The position numbers and the translations under genes are program-made. A model generated the notes under the pieces. That model saw nothing but the letters and a program-made list of their open reading frames with translations, had not been told where the DNA came from and made no database searches. Positions 1 to 11,729 of a DNA stretch of 64,000 nucleotides are shown here, piece after piece (position 1 is the stretch's first letter; every line of letters starts with the position of its first letter). Origin of the DNA: Hansfordia pulvinata (lineage: Eukaryota; Ascomycota; Sordariomycetes; Xylariales); NCBI GenBank assembly GCA_006538405.1, contig BJKQ01000004.1:1674001-1738000 (forward strand), written 5' to 3'.

Positions 1-617
1 TGCTTCCTGATGCCAGCCCAGTCCGTCGGATCGGGTTGTATTGAAAAACTGAGTAGTGAAAGAGAAAGCACAAAAGATAGCTCGTCCAGAATGAAGTTGC
101 CTGGGTCTCCCTTGCTGCCCACACCTTACCACCTTGTATTGGCCTCCGCACGGCGTCCCAATCTTTCCCGACCAACGTCCCATCGGTTCTGCAAATGGCA
201 CGGCTTCGGACCGCGTCAGCGTAACACAGCCGTTGTTTTTTACCCCATGGCTGGCGTTCCACTCCAGGCACACCCGTCCTGCCCTCCTTCTCTGCTGTTG
301 CTTTCGGAACGTTGTGTCGTCAGATTGTCACGCGCCCGCCGGCTTTTCTGCCCTCCCAACCCACAGTTACGATCTTGTATCTTCACAGGGACTTATCTCC
401 CATCACCACCCCTTGGATCCTCATGGATATCAGGAGGTTCCCTTGACGAGGCGTCGGCAGGTTTCAGGAAACCTGCGCCCACAGCGCAGTCTCAGCCCGG
501 AGAATCGTTTATTGGCGCCTACCCGTGTGACAGCGCTCGCTACATCTCAACCTTTACCGACGAAGCCAACAACCCGAACATCCGCGACTCGCACCTTGCT
601 TTCCCACGCTATCAGCT
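1..617. other. upstream region of the RdRP gene
   Basis: This stretch precedes the polymerase start codon. Several overlapping frames are open in the GC-rich DNA, but they show no family motif and no consistent splice signals, so I call no gene. It probably holds promoter and 5' UTR sequence. The window may also begin inside the 3' flank of another gene, which cannot be decided here. Confidence 0.5.
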
Positions 618-3600
618 ATGGAGGTCCTTCTCTCCAACGTCCCGGGGGACATTGCCGAGCAGAGCTTGAAGGTGCAGCTGAAACATGCACTGGACGACCT
701 CCAGATCACCGACTGGAACGTGCAAAAGCCCCGAGGCAAAAGAGTCGCGCATCTTGCCTTCCTACGCAAGGCGGACGGCGACAAGTTTCTCGAGTCTTAC
801 TCGGGGGACGAGCTCCATGACTCCACCAGGAACCAACGCGGCGGAGACTCGCGAGCCAGATCGCGTCTCATAATCTTTGGCGAAACGATCTTCTGTCGAC
901 CATCCCTCAAGGCGCCCGAGCCGTTTTTGCTAAAGGCGCTGGCCAAGACAGCCAAAGACCGCGATGAAGAGAATGAGAAGGACGCGACCGAGAAAGGAAA
1001 CAATGTTATCTTCGCGCTGCAGGAGCTGAGCTGTGGCCATTACGAGTACACGTCGGGACAGCTGGTCTTCTGTTCGGACATGGAGTGGCCCGGCTCGACG
1101 CAGCTGCCGGACGGTATTACCGTACGCGGTCAGGTTAAATTCTCCAAGCATACGCTGGTCGTCGAGTTCCACATTAAGACCGTCAGCCACCGGCTTGAGA
1201 TCCCGTTTCGCATCATCCACGAAATTGTGAGATCGTCCGAGCCGCCGACGCTGACGCTGACGCTGTGGGAGCCCCCACGGTTCTTCCGCAACGAGAACAT
1301 CGGCATGCCCTTGGACGTAGCGGCAGCGGGCGGCGCGCGCGTCGGCCACGGCGCCGGGCCCCGGCTGTACCGGACCCGCATCTCGGAGCTTCCGCACGAC
1401 ACGGCGTCGCACGGCGAGATCATGGGCCAGGCGACGGTATACAAGTTGGCGGTGGCCCCGGCCGACTTCGACCTCAAGGTGAAGGCGGTGGACAAGAGGA
1501 AAGTGCTGACGCTGGTCCAGTACAACTTCCCGGAGCAGCCGGTGTTAGAGCGGTCGTGGGTGGCCGAGGACCTGAAGCGGTTCAAGGCACAGTTGGAGCG
1601 GCTGTCCACTGTGATGCCCTTCTCGCAGCTGTTCCAGTTCCAGGCGCTCGTGCAGAATGGGTACCTGCTGCCGCACACAGTGGGGATCGTCATTGGAAAG
1701 ACGAGGCAGAAAGAGAAGAGCGGAGGTGGGAAGCACTCGAAGGCCGCCTTCTCGATCTCGGCGCAGGCCATCAAGAAACTGCAACAGCAGATACCATTCC
1801 CCGGACCTTACGTTGACGCGAGCACATTCGACGCGGATAAGATCCTGGAGGCCCTGGAGAGGAACGAAGAGCAGGTGAGGCGGGGCATCGACGGGGACCT
1901 ACGAACAGAGCGGGCGCGCAGCAGCCTGGTTGAGGTGTTCAAGGTGCGCGTGACGCCCTCTCAGATCAGCTTGTCAGGCCCCGAGCTTGAGGCGCAGAAT
2001 CGCATCCTGCGCAAATTCCCGGCTCACCTCGAGTACTTTGCGCGCGTGCAATTCTGCGACGAGGACGGGCAGGACCTGTATTTCAACGCGCGTGTGTCCC
2101 TGGACCGCGTGTGGGAGCGTTTCAAGGCCATCCTGCTCCAGGGCGTCGCCGTCGCTGGGCGGCGGTACCAGTTCCTCGGCTTCAGCCACTCGTCACTGCG
2201 CGCCCACTCGGTCTGGTTCTCGAGCCCTTTTGTCGACCCAGGAGGCGTGCTCAGAGTGTACTTCAACATCATCGCCGAGCTGGGCGACTTCACGCGCATA
2301 CGCTCGCCGGCCAAGAGCGCCGCTCGAATCGGCCAGAGTTTCTCCGAGACGCCGTACTCGCTGTCGCTGCAAAGTGTTGGCGCCCAGGTTGAGTTCATCG
2401 CCGACGTGCAGCGCGGCGACCGCGTCTTCAGCGACGGCGTGGGCACCGTTTCGCGGCGCCTCATGGAAGAGATCCTGAAAATCCTGCCGGCGTACCGGGC
2501 CGGGTCGACGTGCTTCCAGTTCCGATGGGCGGGCGCCAAGGGGATGCTTTCACTTGATGAGACGTTGCCGGGAGTCGTGATGCGCATCCGCCCAGACTCG
2601 ATGGTCAAATTCCAGAGCAACGACCGCGACAGCCTCGAGATCTGCGACTCGGCCAGCCGCCCGATTCCGTTGATGTTGAACCGCCAGCTGATTAAGATCA
2701 TGGAGGACATGGGCTGCGCTGACGACTTCTTCATAGCGGCCCAGCGCCGCGAGCTTCACCGCCTGCAGATGATCACCGGCTCGGTCGACAACACCGTCGA
2801 GTATCTGAGGCGCCAGCGCGTCGGCGGCGGCATCCAGTTGCACCGTCTCGTCCGCCGCCTGCACCGCCTCGATATTGATTATCGTCGCGATCGTTTCCTG
2901 TGCTCCGTCATTGAGGCCGTCGTGCTGCGCGACCTGCGGCTGCTTAAACACAAGGCGCGCATTCCCGTCGAAAAGGGGGTCACCTTGTTTGGCGTCATGG
3001 ACGAGTTTGACTTTCTCGACGAGGACGAGATCTTCATCACCTTCGACGCAGACAAGTTTCCCGGAGCGCCGCCGACAAACTTCGTTGACCTTGACGGTTG
3101 CCTCGTGATCGTCACGCGCTCCCCGCCCTGCACCCAGGTGACGTCCAGTTGCGCACCGCCACCGTGCCGCCCGAGGACCATCCGCTGCGCGCCCTTGCAA
3201 ATTGCGTTGTCTTCAGCCAGCGGGGCACTCGCGACCTTCCCAGCCAGCTGAGCGGCGGCGACCTTGATGGCGACATCTACAATATCATCTGGGACGGCTT
3301 GGCCGTGTCAACGTGCGCACGCGAGTTTCCGCCCGCCGACTACCCGCGCCAGGCGCCCCTCGATATTGGCCGCCAGGTGCAGCGGGACGACATGACCGAC
3401 TTCTTCGTCCAGTTTATGGCCACCGATCAGCTGGGGCTCATCGCCACCAAGCACATGATCCTCGCCGATCAGAAAGACGCTGGCACTGTAGACCGTGACT
3501 GCCAGGCCCTCGCGGAGCTGCACTCGACCGGCGTTGACTACAGCAAGACGGGCATCCCCGTCGACATGTCCAAGCTGCGGAGCCTGCCGCCGACGCGATA

Positions 3601-4747
3601 TCGACCTGATTTGTGAGTCTTGCCACGGAATTATCGACCCCCGCCCCAGTTCACATTGCTGACAGTTGCCGGAAAAAATACAGCCTTGCTCCTGCACCCC
3701 CGGCCAACATCAAAGACCGCACCGAGATTGCTTTCGACGCTCCCCCTACTTTTACCCACCAAGGCGACGACGACGATAGTCTGGGACCGGTTCATCAATA
3801 CTACAACTCGGAGAAAGTGTTAGGCAAGCTGTACCGGGCCATTGATGAGCGCAAAATCTGGAGGGAGGAGATCCGGCACTACCACCACCCCAGCGTCAGC
3901 ACCAGGCAGGAGAAGCAGCAGCAGCATCAGCGCGTGAACGCGCCGTCAGTATGGAAGCAGCTGTTGGAGTCGATCGAGCAGACCTTTGCTGAGAAAGTCA
4001 GCGGCAGCGGCGAGGTTCTCAACTGGGGGAGGGCGACGCGGGAGGCGACCGAGATCTACCAAGCGTTAGTGATCCCCCTTTGTCTATTCCCCTTGCTCCA
4101 CTTTCTGCACGAGAAAAAAAGGCCAACAATGTTACCCCATTGACCTTTTTCTTTCCAGATACGCCGACGCCATATTCAACGCGGGACAGAACAACTCGGA
4201 GAACCCGGCGGTGCCCATCAGCGAGCTGGAGATTGTGACGGGCTCCGTCTTCAGCAAGTCGGGCGTGCAAACGCGCCGCCAGCGCGACACGTCGGCGAAG
4301 CTCAAAGACGAGTTCGACCGTATCTCACGCTGGGCTGAGGCCGTCATCTGCCGCAGGCCGATGCAGCAGCAGAAAGATATCAACAGCGTCGACGAGAAAG
4401 GAGATGACAACCATCACAAAAACGACAACGCCGCCGACCAAGACGCGGACAGTGGAAGCAGCAGCAGCAGCAGCAACGGCGGCCAAGCCACCACCAGAAT
4501 CGCCGAGACGACAGCATCAAAGACAGCCATGACAAGCCCCCTGGAGCTGAGCATGGCGTGCCTATACGTCGGCAGCGTCGATCACTCTCGCCAGCCAGGG
4601 CCCTGGCGGTTTGGCAGCGACTTTCGGAGCTTCCAGAGCTTCAATGTGGTAGCGGCGCACTGCGCGCTCAAAGAGCTCGACGCCGCTCTGGAGCGCACAC
4701 AGAGGCAGCAGTTGGACGACGAGTCAGCGCCCGACGAGGGGGTGTGA
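618..4747 (+). CDS. cellular RNA-dependent RNA polymerase (RNAi / meiotic silencing family), with one apparent frameshift
   Basis: Cellular RNA-dependent RNA polymerases of the QDE-1/SAD-1/Rdp1 family make double-stranded RNA for quelling, meiotic silencing or heterochromatin. The N-terminal 90 or so residues (MEVLLSNVPGD... RVAHLAFLRKADGD) resemble the RRM-like start of SAD-1/RRP-3-type enzymes. The catalytic loop SGGDLDGDIY lies at 3251-3280, with DLDGD at 3260-3274. I infer exons 618-3612, 3684-4064 and 4159-4747. Intron 1 (71 nt, GTGAGT to CAG) restores the family's PDF motif, and intron 2 (94 nt, GTTAGT to CAG) joins GC|A. Together they give about 1,321 residues, normal for the family. 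The frame breaks at 3120-3126: TRSP is in one frame and the conserved ALHPGD in the -1 frame, as if one C were missing from TCCCCG. The C-terminal tail has Ser and Gln runs. Family assignment is certain; the orthologue (SAD-1, RRP-3 or QDE-1) is not. Confidence 0.93.
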
Positions 4748-4989
4748 GGGGGGCGAGGGACCAGTGAAGTCAGATTGTCCATGTAAGCTGGATCTTGCCC
4801 TCCCTCTTCTATGTGCTGGGGAGATGGGGTTGGGTAACGGGTAAGCGGAGCACTGGGGAGCTGGGACCATGTGGAAGGTAAGTTTTTGTGGAGGTAGTTT
4901 CCGAATGTATCGTAGGAGAGAAGTAGGTAGTGTCCAGAATTTCATGGTGATGTTTCTTTCTTTTCTACTCATCATCAGGCCCTCGAATC

Positions 4990-5420
4990 TTACAAGAAAT
5001 GCTCGACCGCCTTCCAGAACTCGGCCGGGGCCTCGACCATGGGCAGGTGTCCCGCCTCGGGGACGATGGCGAGGTCGGCGGCGCCGCCCTCTCTGCCGCC
5101 GCGCAGGCCGCCCCTGAACCCCTCCATGGCCTTGGGCAAGGCGCCCTTGGCGTCTCCGTCGCCGACGACCAGCAGGGCGGGGACCTCGCAGGCGCCCATC
5201 TCCCCGCGCATGTCATAGTCCCACAGCGCCTGGCAGCCGTACCGGAACCCCTGGACGTCGTTGGCGGCCACCATGTCGGTCATCCAGCGCGCCGTGTCGG
5301 GCCGCCGCTCCACCGTGAGCGGGTGGAACCAGCGGCTCACCGTCTGCTCGGCGAGCGTCTCGATTCCGGTCTTCATCGTCGTCGTCGTTGTCGTGGTGGT
5401 GCCGTCACCCTCGCCGTCAA

Positions 5421-5461
<41 letters not shown>

Positions 5462-6822
5462 GGGGGCCCCTCGGCTATGGCGATCCGGTCCTTCCACGCC
5501 TGCGTGTTGGCCGGGCTTGAGACGGCGTTGAAGTCGCAGGCGACGATGCGGCCGACGCGGCGGCCGCCGTGGCGGAGGGCGAACCTGAGGGCCGTGGCGC
5601 CGCCCATGGAGACGCCGACGAGGGCGTGCAGGCGGGGGAGGCGCAGGGCGTCGAGGAGGCCCGCGAGGTCGTCGGCGTGCATCTCGAGGGTGGCGGGTAC
5701 GGCGGCGGCGGCGGCGGCGGGCGCGTCGGCTCGGCGGCGGCCCCGCGCGTCGTAGCGGAGGATGCGGTACTGGGGGCGGGCGGCCCTGAAGAGGTCGAGG
5801 AAGGGGTCCCACATGCGCAGCGAGGTGAGGAGGGAGTTGCAGAAGGCGACGGTCGGGGCGGCCGGGTCGGGGTTGCCCTCCAGGCGGTAGGGGACGACCA
5901 GGCCGTCGGGGCGGGTGATGTAGGACTCGAGGACGGGGTTGTTGTTGTTGTTGTTGTGAGTGCTGTTCCCGCTATTGTTGGAGGTCGCCGTCCGGCCGTC
6001 GGGCGAGGTGAAGGCGGCGGTGTCCGGGTCGAGCTGGGCGAGGCTGGCGAGGTCGCGGGGGGCGGGCCCGAAGACGTAGAAGAGCGAGTAGACGCGGCTG
6101 AAGCCCGTGTCGGCGTGGTGGGCGAGGACGTCGCGGGCGCGCGGGGTGGCGAGGGAGGCCTGGTGCTCGGGCCCGCCGACGCCGTTGGCCTTGGCCAGCT
6201 CGACGAGGCCGAGGATGGCGCGGGACTTGGGGCTCGAGGCGGAGGCGGAGGCGGGGTCGTCGAGGGCGGGCGAGGCGCGGAAGACGCGGGCGCGCAGGAA
6301 GCCGGGGACCCTGGCGACCATGTCGACGTGCTCTTCGTCGAGCCAGCGCAGGATCTCGGCCTCCGACTCGGACTCGGACTCAGAAGCAGCGTCGCCGCCG
6401 CCCTCGCGCTCGCGCTCCTTGGGCAGGAGCTGGATGGCGAGCAGGACGGTGCCCTCGGCCTGGTCGTCGGGCAGCAGCTCGGGGGCGACGAAGCCCGGGG
6501 CCTCGCGGGTGGAGACGAGGCGGTAGAAGGAGCGGGCGACGTCCACCTGGGCGATGGTGGCGGCCTCGCGCGGGGAGCGGCGGGCGCGGAGGTCGGTGTA
6601 GGCGTCGGTGGCGAGCAGGGCCATGCGGCGGACGTCGTAGGCGGCGAGGTAGGAGGGCTGCTGGCCGTCGGCGGCGCGCCAGCGGAGGCCGCTGGCGAAG
6701 ATGGCCGGCAGGCGGAGGCGGGTGGGCCCGTGCTCGTTGTTGTACCACTCGTGGAACCGGGCCGGCGGCAGCTCCGGCCGGGGCTCCATGGTGACGAACA
6801 GCATGCCCGGGTCGTCGTCCAT
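4990..6822 (-). CDS. EthD-like domain fused to an alpha/beta hydrolase (enol-lactonase-like)
   Basis: One uninterrupted frame encodes 610 residues. Residues 1 to about 250 look like EthD-type dimeric alpha-beta barrel sequence (MLFVTMEPRPELP, FHEWYNNEHGP near the start, and a second related half). Residues from about 300 onward are an alpha/beta hydrolase resembling 3-oxoadipate enol-lactonases. The nucleophile elbow GVSMGG places Ser405, the strand-end motif VVGDGD places the acid at Asp555 or Asp557, and EAGHLP places His592, so the triad is complete. A Gln run (Q455-Q467) and a Thr run interrupt the cap region between the nucleophile and the acid. EthD-like domains often bind or transform aromatic or polyketide-like compounds, so a catabolic role is plausible; the substrate is unknown. 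It is convergent with the upstream polymerase gene, about 240 bp away, and no intron is needed. Confidence 0.85.
5425..5460. repeat. (CTG)12 trinucleotide repeat in coding sequence
   Basis: Twelve perfect CTG units read as CAG on the coding (-) strand. With an adjacent CAA they give 13 glutamines (Q455-Q467) inside the hydrolase cap. The tract is pure and therefore likely to vary in length between strains without changing frame. Confidence 0.95.
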
Positions 6823-7436
6823 GGTCAGTCACGGCGGGGGGTCATCTGTTGTTGTTGTTGTTTTTTCCGTATGGTGAGGGGAGGTTTCGTTGGTGACGGC
6901 CGGATATCACCCGAGGCGGCTGGATGTCCGAGGCGGCTGGGTAGATGGGGGGGAGGAGGCTTATACATACCTACATGTAAATCATAAATGATAAGCCGCG
7001 AGGTTCCGGAGGCGGGCCCGGGAGTTGAGTTGAGGGTGGGGCTACCAGGGAGAACGCTTTCCCGCCGGACGAGGGGCCGGCAGTTACATATTCTACCTAC
7101 TACTTACCTACCTACCTTAGTTATGTTCTGGGAAGAGCGTATGCCCGCTTTGGCGGTTCGGGATTCTCGCACGGATGCCTCAGGTACCTACGGTAAGTAC
7201 ATGTAAGTGAGTGGTTGGATTCCGCGGTGGTTGCGGCTGACTTGGGATCTTTCCTCACTATCCGCGCAGTCGCGATAATCGAATCCATCAAGCTTCATGG
7301 GAGGGGGGCACGACAGCATCACAACAGCATTGTATGAGATTGTTATAGTTTACCATCCATTTCTCTGTGAAGACATGTACCTGCGCCATGTACGCACATA
7401 CCCAAGCGGGATTATAGAGCGAATTATTCCCCCGGG

Positions 7437-7480
<44 letters not shown>

Positions 7481-7847
7481 GTTCGCGCCCGTCAATGGGT
7501 GCGCAAAGGCCGAGGTCGGCCGCTTTTCGAGGAGGGGCGGGGTTGGTGGGGCAGCCGGCAGTCAACCCAACGCTCTCTTGGCGCTATAGACTGCTGTAAT
7601 TGTGGCGGGACGCGGGGGCTTCCTAGCACGCCCATGCCGCCCGTAGTACTCGTAATTAGTGGGCAGTTCCACGTTGGCGTGGGGGTCGTAGTGGAGGGTG
7701 GAGGGCTGTACTGCGGCCGCGCCTCTCTGACTGACGGGACCGAGCGTTGGCAACGACTCTGGCGGTGACTTGGACTCTGTCAACGTCCTGACTCTGTCAA
7801 CGTTCCGACCTTGTCAACTCCCAACCCAACTCCATCGTCTCCCAGCT
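6823..7847. other. intergenic region with (TCG)12 repeat
   Basis: This is the upstream flank of the hydrolase gene and the downstream flank of the prodomain-like gene. It contains TACCTACC-type clusters near 7090-7120, a perfect (TCG)12 tract at 7438-7473 and one TACTCGTA at 7647. The open frames across the TCG tract are low-complexity Ser/Asp runs, and I see no gene. Confidence 0.6.
7438..7473. repeat. (TCG)12 microsatellite
   Basis: Twelve TCG units lie in tandem between the hydrolase and prodomain-like genes. No supported gene spans the tract. Confidence 0.95.
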
Positions 7848-8414
7848 TCAACCGTCAGCCTGGTCCGGTGCAGCCGTCAGCAGCACTGCATCGCTCTGAT
7901 ACGCTCCCTTCGCGCCCCCGTGTCCCAGCGCAGAGCCCACCTCCTCCACCTTCGAGTCGTATACACATCTCCATGGGCCCCGCGCCTGCACCACCACGCC
8001 TCGCGCGACGTCCCCTGGATCCAGCACCATCGGCCCGAGCCCGACCACGTTCGACAGCCTCTCGCCGGGTTGCAGCTCGGCAAAGTCGTCTCTGCCCTGC
8101 CGCTGCCGCTGCACCTTGACCACTTCCGCCTGCAGCGCCTCGCCCGTGCGGCTTCGCGTCATGGCCACATGGCCCAGCTTGCCCACCAGCGGGTCGAGCG
8201 GCGAGTCCCACACCAGGAACGACTTGGCCCGCGGCGACGCGTTCTCGACGCTGAGCGTCACCTCCGGCGGGTTCCAGCCCGTCTGGCGCATGTGCACCAC
8301 CAGACCGGACGTCGACTCCATCGGAGCAGCCAAGCTGGCGCGTAGGACGAAGAGGGGGGTTATTGAGAGGGCGGCGCAAAAATGGCTCGCCGAGCACGCG
8401 ACTGAAGTTTTCAC
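7848..8414 (-). CDS. small secreted protein resembling the deuterolysin (M35) prodomain, without a protease domain
   Basis: A single exon encodes 188 residues. The start MKTSVACSAS... LFVLRASLAAP reads as a signal peptide (roughly residues 1-31). The remainder follows the layout of the N-terminal beta-rich region of fungal deuterolysins: VTLSVENASPRAKSFLVW, then SPLDPLVGKLGHVAM, then a charged stretch, then FAELQPGERLSNVVGL and a final beta segment. There is no HExxH and no GTxxD, so it cannot itself be a metalloprotease. A genuine M35 gene starts about 1.3 kb away on the opposite strand. The similarity is judged by eye and is moderate. The protein could be a decoy, chaperone or inhibitor of the neighbouring protease, or an independently evolved secreted protein. 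The role is inference. Confidence 0.65.
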   Translation of the reverse strand: MKTSVACSASHFCAALSITPLFVLRASLAAPMESTSGLVVHMRQTGWNPPEVTLSVENASPRAKSFLVWDSPLDPLVGKLGHVAMTRSRTGEALQAEVVKVQRQRQGRDDFAELQPGERLSNVVGLGPMVLDPGDVARGVVVQARGPWRCVYDSKVEEVGSALGHGGAKGAYQSDAVLLTAAPDQADG

Positions 8415-9701
8415 GAGCAGTGGCAGACGAACGGAGTAGAGTTGATGATGCGGCCGCTTCCCGCTCTGTGGCAGTGTGGCTGCAAAGGCGAATTGCGTCT
8501 AATCTATAGCCACTCAGGCCGCCCGTCCAGGGAGCGCCGCATGTCCACTCAGTAAACCATGCGGGATCCGAGAGCCCTGCATGCGTCATCACCCCCCTGC
8601 AGTACTCACAAACGACGAAGCTGCTGACTACGGTAGGTAGTTAGGCTCCAGGATGAGTCAAATGATCGCATCCCCCCCCCCCCCCCCCACAAGGCGAAGG
8701 GACGCGATTGCGCTGCTTTCCCTTCCCAGCTTTGGCGTATTCTTGCGCCTGAGCTCATGTGTCTGAGGCCCTTAGCTCCCAAGGGCGCCCGCTATAGGCA
8801 CGGAAATGACCGACGGGGCTTGATTCCACCAGACTACGCGCCCTCTACCCCCATGAGTGGCAGCCTGATGATGACTACAGTGTCTCTCATCGTTCGTCAT
8901 TGGCGCATCCCGAGTCTCTTAAGAAAGCTCCCCGACGAACGCACCGACGATTGTTCACCGTATTAGGACATGGGTGTCTCAAGCGTCAAGTCGGAACTGC
9001 TGGGGTTTTTGTCTCAAATCGAGCGGAGCCATGACCAGCAAATCCGGGCTTACATCTCATCCACCGCGTTTAAGATGCTTCCCTTACAACCGCCGTGGCT
9101 AGCGCCAGGTAAAGTCTCTCCAGTCCATCGAGTGCACGACAGCACTGCTGGCTGGGGATCAGAGGGCGGCAACGGAGACTCGGCTTGCCATCATGGTCTA
9201 ACTCGTGGCTCTTCTAGCGCTTGCGTCGGGCATATCAGCCGACTAATAGTAATGCGTAGACGCCGTGTTAAGCGGCGCAGAAGCCCCGGATTTGCTTCTT
9301 GTGATCTCAGCACTGTCTCGACATGTCTTACAGCTACGCACATTCAGAAGCAGAGTGCGGCAACTGCCTCGAAGTGCTGATGCCATGCCGGCTCCCAGGC
9401 AGGCGGCATCTGACGAGCCGATAGAGACCGCTGCTGCGTAGAACTCCCTGCAAGGGCCATCTCATTGACTGATCAGCAAGCGCTTGAGATCATCGACAGC
9501 CGCCGCTGTCTCGCATGTCCAAGACGCCCAGAGACAGAGGATACAGCTCTCACACTCTCGCGGGTTGCTCGAGTGGCTCCCGAGAGCCCGCGGAGCTGCC
9601 GCCATATGCAGCCATGTATATCATGGCTCCGTCCGCCCCCCCCTGCAGATCGACTTGGACGCCGCGGCTGCGTTCCGATTGACCAATCTTGTCGACTAAC
9701 C
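8415..9701. other. shared divergent upstream region of the prodomain-like and deuterolysin genes
   Basis: About 1.29 kb separates two start codons that face away from each other, so both promoters should lie here. It contains a C17 tract at 8672-8688 and a GGTAGGTA motif near 8632. Open frames at 8970-9380 on the + strand show no recognisable domain, signal peptide or splice structure and are not called. Confidence 0.6.
8672..8688. repeat. C17 homopolymer
   Basis: Seventeen consecutive C residues lie in the divergent promoter region. This is one of seven long G/C homopolymers in the window. Confidence 0.9.
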
Positions 9702-11265
9702 ATGAAGCTCCTCTACACCATTGCGGCTCTAGCTGCAGCTGCGTCTGCAGCCAGATTCAACAACAAAACCCTGCGAAGATCGGCGCCCTCCCCCGAGTCA
9801 CCGTTGGAGGTCAAGGTCGAGATGGCGGGGAACACGGCGGTGCGGGCCTCGGTGACGAACGTGGGGTCGAAGACCCTCAAGCTGCGTAAGAGGCACCGTC
9901 CCAGAGATCAGAGATGAGGATCACACGAGGTCACCGAGTGCTGACTGCTGACACTACCAACCACAGTCAAGACAGGCACCTTTCTCGACACAGGCGCAGT
10001 CGAGAAGATCAAGATAAGGCAGTCCGGAGGTGCGAAATACAAACTCGACTCTTTCCAACGTTGACAGGAGGACCGGGCCAGGCTGACGGACCGAGACAGG
10101 CAACCACGTGGCGTTCGACGGGATCCGCCTGCGGATGGACCACAGCAACCTGCCCAACTCGGCGTTCCGGATCGTGGCGGCGCGGGAGACGGTGTCGGCG
10201 GAGCTGGACGCCGGGGAGCTGCACGACCTCAGCCCCGGGGGCGCGTACGACCTGTACGCGGACGGCGTCTTCTCCTACTCGTACCTCAACTCGACCCGCG
10301 TGCAGGGCAGCGTGCGGTACGCCAGCAACGTGGTCCGGGCGCACGTCGTCGACGGCGCCCAGGCCGCGCGGGTCCGGGCGGCGTACCTGCGCCGGCGCTC
10401 CGAGGTCCAGGAGGACTGCCGGGGCCGCCGGTACAAGGAGGTCGGGCGGGCGATCGCGCACTGCAACTCGCTGGCGCGCCGGGCGTCCGAGGCCGCGCGC
10501 TCGGACCCGGCCAAGGTCAAGGAGTTCTTCAAGGACAGCGGGCCGGACGTGGTCAGGGAGGTGGCGGGCGTGTTCGACAAGGTCGCCAAAGAGTGCAACT
10601 CGATATCGGACGGGGGGTCGCAATATTGTGAGTCCTTTCTTTCCCCTCTCCTTTTTCTCCTGTTTTTTTTTTCCCCCCTCTTTCGTCGATTCGGAAATCA
10701 CAAGGGAGAAAGATCCACCTCGTCGACGTTATATCAGTCCAGTGCCGTACAGAAGAGATCTTTCCGAGCTAACAACTTGCCCTCCCCCCCGAACAGACTG
10801 CAGCGACATCTACGAGTCGTGCTCAAAAGGCGTGCTGGCCTACACGCTGCCGTCGTCGAGCAAGATCGTCAGCTGCAGCGCGTGGTTCGACCTGCCCCCG
10901 CGCAGTGACGAGTGCCACGCCCAGGACCAGCAGAGCACCGTGCTCCACGAGATGACGCACCTGCGATTCGTCAAGGGCACCGAGGACTAGTGAGTAAACA
11001 TGCCGGAAGACTGGAAAAGGGGGGGGGGGGGGGGGGGAGGGGGGGGCGCTGCCCCTCCCATTATTCTGCTCCCGGAGCTAATAACCTGCACGGCACAGCG
11101 GCGGTTACGGATACGACTATATCCAGTCCTTGGACGAAGAACAAGTGAGTGCTTCGTCGTCACCTGTGACTCTTGAGCTGGGCGAATGGCTGACCGTCCT
11201 CCCAGAACCTCAACCACGCAGACACGTATGCCGTGTTTGCGCAGTCAATCTACGCCGGATGTTGA
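9702..11265 (+). CDS. deuterolysin, M35 zinc metalloprotease
   Basis: This is a secreted neutral zinc protease of the aspzincin family. The protein starts MKLLYTIAALAAAASA (signal peptide), followed by a prodomain with repeated beta-strand sequence and then the catalytic domain, which begins around RVRAAYLRRRSEVQEDC. The zinc motif HEMTH is at 10946-10960. The aspzincin GTxxD motif with following aromatics (GTEDYGGYGYDY) is assembled across an exon junction. Inferred exons: 9702-9885, 9967-10029, 10100-10627, 10797-10989, 11099-11144, 11206-11265. All junctions are GT-AG, and the joined frame is 357 residues, typical of the family. Cysteines in the mature part are spaced as in deuterolysins, ending YAGC. 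The fourth intron carries a G19 run. The second intron's donor, GTGCGA, is the weakest signal. It is divergent from the prodomain-like gene. Confidence 0.93.
11019..11037. repeat. G19 homopolymer inside a deuterolysin intron
   Basis: Nineteen consecutive G residues lie within intron 4 (10990-11098), followed directly by more G-rich sequence. Whether it affects splicing is unknown. Confidence 0.9.
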
Positions 11266-11729
11266 TCCTCGGCCCACCCACTCCCCCCGCCGTAAGGCTA
11301 TTCTCCGTGGCTCAGCCCGTCGTACGCGGCTTTTCCCTCAGCCTGTCGAACAGATCGCAGTACACGAGAGGCGTTCTTTAGCGACTGGCATCATCTTGAT
11401 ATTTCCGCGCAAGCGCCTCATTTGATTTGTATTTGCTTTCGTCTTCTCCGGTGTGTTATAAGTTTGATGACCTCGGCGTTGCGGGGGAACAAGCCCGAGG
11501 GGCAGTGGATTCTTGTACACATAGTTGCACACGTACATTGAAGGGAGGCCAGCTTGGCGGAGAGCTCCCATGTTCTTCTGAAGCAGCGAGTATAATTGCC
11601 AATATATTAGTTTACACTATCTCCCAACCACCGCGAACTCGCTCCAATAAATAAAAAAGCCAGATGATCAACGTACGTTCGGCCAGTCAGGCGCCTCGCC
11701 CCCCTTCCAGTACCAACATCACCGATCAC
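11266..11729. other. convergent intergenic region
   Basis: Here the 3' flanks of the deuterolysin (+) and the beta-propeller gene (-) face each other. An A-rich patch (AATAAATAAAAAAG) near 11648 could supply polyadenylation signals. I see no gene. Confidence 0.6.

Noticed and set aside
5569..6987. 472-codon + strand ORF of Gly/Ala/Glu-rich sequence
   Set aside because: It is the antisense shadow of the GC-rich hydrolase gene, whose - strand frame has two recognised domains and a full catalytic triad.
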